This document shows, piece by piece, positions 60,855 through 64,000 of a stretch of 64,000 nt of DNA. Origin of the DNA: Deltaproteobacteria bacterium. GTDB taxonomy: Bacteria > Myxococcota_A > Polyangia > Haliangiales > Haliangiaceae. How positions within the stretch are numbered: the first letter of the stretch is position 1; each line of letters starts with the position of its first letter. The stretch is from the NCBI GenBank assembly GCA_025353585.1, contig JANXOM010000189.1, forward strand, positions 1 to 64,000, written 5' to 3'. Both the position numbers and the translations under genes were made by a program. The notes beneath the pieces were generated by a model. It did no database searches and was not told the origin of the DNA. It saw only the letters and a list, made by a program, of their open reading frames with translations.

Positions 60855-61253
60855 ATGAAGCTCGATAAAACCTGCGCGCTGTTCTTCGCCACCAAGATCG
60901 ATAGCAAGCTCCGCGAGGGGCTCGCGCTGTCGAAGCCCGGTGACAAGAAGTACTTCGACGGCAGCTCCGAAGAATTCCTCCGCGTCATCGAGATCGGTGA
61001 CGAGAAGGATCGCGAGCGCTGGGTCGGCAAGCTGATCAAGGCCGGCCCCGCTGTCACCGAGGTCGACGACATCCAGCGCAACCTCTTGTCGATCCTGCGC
61101 CGGGTCGCGCCGAACGCGCGGATCCCGCCCTCGGCCGTGAAGATCTTCGTGATGCAGGGGACGCACGCGGTGCAGTCCTCGGCCGTGATCGATGACGAGG
61201 ATGACGGCGAGGCGGAGATCGGCGGCACCAGCGGCCCGTACATCACCTATTGA
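60855..61253 (+). CDS. small conserved-looking protein after tRNA-Gln
   Basis: 132 residues, hydrophilic, no signal or membrane segment. N-terminal MKLDKTCALFFATKIDSKLREGLALSKPGDKKYFDGSSEEFLRVIEI looks like a small globular domain; the C-terminus is acidic (IDDEDDGEAEIGG). No family recognised. The Shine-Dalgarno AGGA (60847-60850) starts at the terminal A of tRNA-Gln, so 3-prime processing of the tRNA would remove part of the signal. Likely co-transcribed with the tRNA. A hairpin 22 bp after the stop probably ends transcription. Confidence 0.75.
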   Translation: MKLDKTCALFFATKIDSKLREGLALSKPGDKKYFDGSSEEFLRVIEIGDEKDRERWVGKLIKAGPAVTEVDDIQRNLLSILRRVAPNARIPPSAVKIFVMQGTHAVQSSAVIDDEDDGEAEIGGTSGPYITY

Positions 61254-61274
61254 TCGTGAAACCCCATCACTAAC

Positions 61275-61289
61275 AGGGGCCTGGCCCCT
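61275..61289. terminator. hairpin between convergent genes (probable terminator)
   Basis: AGGGGCC T GGCCCCT, a 7-bp GC stem, followed on the plus strand by TTTGTTGG. It lies between the tRNA-linked gene and the convergent biotin-carrier gene, so it could serve both. The U tract is short. Confidence 0.55.
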
Positions 61290-61330
61290 TTGTTGGTGGC
61301 CGGCCGCCGGACAGAGCCGGGCCGAGCGGC

Positions 61331-61905
61331 TCAGGCGAGAGCGAGCAGGGCGTCGCCGGCGCTGACGTCGGCGCCGTCGGCCACCAGGACGGCCACCACG
61401 CGGGCGCGCTCGGGGAGGCCGCCGGTGGCCGCGTAGGTGACGCGGTTGAAGGTCTTCATGACCTCGAGCAGGCAGATCGTCGTGCCGGCGGCGAGCTCGC
61501 TGCCCGTCTCGACGAACGCCGGCTTGTCGGGCGAGGCGCGCACGTAGAACCGGCCGCTCGTCGGGGCGCGGAACACGAGCCCGCCCGCCGTGTCCGCGAC
61601 GTGGGCCGGCGCCGCCGCCGCTTCGCCCGCCGCGAGCGCGCCGTTCGGATCGAGCGCGAGCAAGAGCGCGCCGAAGTCCACGGCTGCGCCGGGGGCCGCT
61701 ACCGCGGTCACCACGCCGCGCGCGCCCGGCGGCGCCACCACGCGCGAGATCAGGCCGAGCGTCTCGAGCTCCCCGACCAGGAGCCCCGGCCGCACGAGGT
61801 CGCCGACCGCGACGTGCGCGCGGAAGAAGCCGACCTCGGGGCTCGTGACATGCACCGCGCCGCCATCGTCCGATTCTCGGACAACCGCCGCGATCTCGCG
61901 CGCCT

Positions 61906-61909
<4 letters not shown>
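61331..61909 (-). CDS. biotin carboxyl carrier protein of an acyl-CoA carboxylase
   Basis: 192 residues from the ATG at 61909, overlapping the carboxyltransferase stop (ATGA). Two lipoyl/biotinyl folds: an N-terminal one (about 20-95; [27 protein letters not shown]) without a biotin lysine, and a C-terminal one (about 115-192) with the biotin site LLEVMKTFN (Lys in EVMK). Duplicated carrier folds are known in some BCCPs. It carries biotin between the carboxylase and the transferase in the operon. The ORF track start at 62473 is a shadow. Confidence 0.9.
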
Positions 61910-63636
<1,727 letters not shown>

Positions 63637-63648
63637 GCGGCCGGAAGG

Positions 63649-64000
63649 CTACACGAACCGTGGCTGCGGCGGCCAGCCGGGGATGGCGCGCGTGTCATAC
63701 GCTCCGGTCTGGAACGCGGGCGAGCGCAGGATCGCGAGGTGCATCGGGATCGTCGTCGGGACGCCGGCCACGCCGAACGCCTCGAGCGCCGCGATCATCT
63801 TCGCGATCGCGGCCGCGCGCGTATCTGCGTACGTGATGACCTTCGCGATCAGCGAATCGTAGAACGGCGGCACCACGTAGCCGGCCGTCACGTGCGTGTC
63901 GACGCGCACCCCATCGCCGGTGGGCGGGGTCCACGCGGTGATCGTGCCGGGCGCGGGCGCGAACCCGGCCGCCGGATCCTCCGCGTTGATCCGGCACTCG
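63649..64000 (-). CDS. biotin carboxylase, C-terminal part (cut by window edge)
   Basis: About 117 residues from the edge to a TAG at 63649-63651. Biotin carboxylase C-terminal domain: INAEDPAAGFAPAPGTI near the edge, VRVDTHVTAGYVVPPFYDSLIAKVITYADTRAAAIAKMIAALEAFGVAGVPTTIPMH. This carboxylates biotin with ATP and bicarbonate. First gene in the carboxylase operon; the N-terminal portion lies beyond base 64000. Confidence 0.92.
   Translation of the reverse strand, partial: ECRINAEDPAAGFAPAPGTITAWTPPTGDGVRVDTHVTAGYVVPPFYDSLIAKVITYADTRAAAIAKMIAALEAFGVAGVPTTIPMHLAILRSPAFQTGAYDTRAIPGWPPQPRFV

Overview
The window is about 70% GC, rich in predicted lipoproteins and secreted proteins, and carries a sigma-54 activator with an FHA domain, a PilZ-receiver protein, TPR and PEGA proteins and a single-haem PD40 lipoprotein. 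This mix suggests a myxobacterium-like bacterium (Myxococcota). That is an inference from gene style, since there is no rRNA in the window. Most genes sit in tight, often 1-4 bp overlapping, runs.

Layout. 0-0.2 kb: tail of an IS5-like transposase. 0.3-2.8 kb (minus): clpP, a lipoprotein gene and clpX. 2.9-8.5 kb: a lipoprotein, a DUF4442 protein, two secreted proteins including an alpha/beta hydrolase, a PRPP-synthase-like enzyme and a possible AMIN plus beta-barrel protein. 8.5-13.6 kb (minus): tolQ-tolR-tolA-tolB, followed by an AAA ATPase gene behind an AT-rich dyad. 13.6-22.1 kb (plus): two lipoproteins, a rhomboid-like pseudoprotease, a PD40/haem lipoprotein, an FHA-sigma54 activator and a long ECF-sigma-like membrane protein broken by one frameshift. 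22.1-26.1 kb: a decayed zone with an ISKra4-like pseudogene, an intact RAYT-type HUH transposase gene and at least three pseudogenes. 26.1-36.7 kb: an MshEN protein, a lipoprotein hydrolase, small envelope proteins, a TPR metallopeptidase, a histidine kinase with a PilZ-receiver protein, and a PEGA protein. 36.7-41.4 kb: a YdeP-type molybdopterin oxidoreductase, an AraC regulator, a divergent MBL-fold hydrolase and a vapC remnant. 41.4-47.5 kb: a TamA/TamB pair. 47.6-54.2 kb (minus): a Fic, MtfA and NmrA overlapping run, then recQ and a di-haem peroxidase lipoprotein. 54.2-60.5 kb (minus): two acyl-CoA dehydrogenases, a lidless Hsp70 with a J-domain partner, and a FabH-like synthase. 60.5-61.3 kb: tRNA-Met and tRNA-Gln, divergent, with a small gene starting 8 bp after tRNA-Gln. 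61.3-64 kb (minus): a three-gene biotin-dependent acyl-CoA carboxylase operon cut by the window edge.

Functional themes are protein quality control (ClpXP, Hsp70/J), envelope integrity (Tol system, TamA/TamB, many lipoproteins), fatty acid and acyl-CoA metabolism (FabH-like, acyl-CoA dehydrogenases, carboxylase), and signalling (FHA-sigma54, membrane sigma-like protein, histidine kinase/PilZ-receiver). The most unusual items are the sigma-like protein with a membrane segment and extracytoplasmic repeats, the lidless Hsp70/J operon, a Shine-Dalgarno sequence overlapping the CCA end of tRNA-Gln, a large interrupted palindrome in front of the fic operon, and a similar AT-rich dyad at the start codon of the AAA ATPase. 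No CRISPR array, prophage or rRNA operon was seen.
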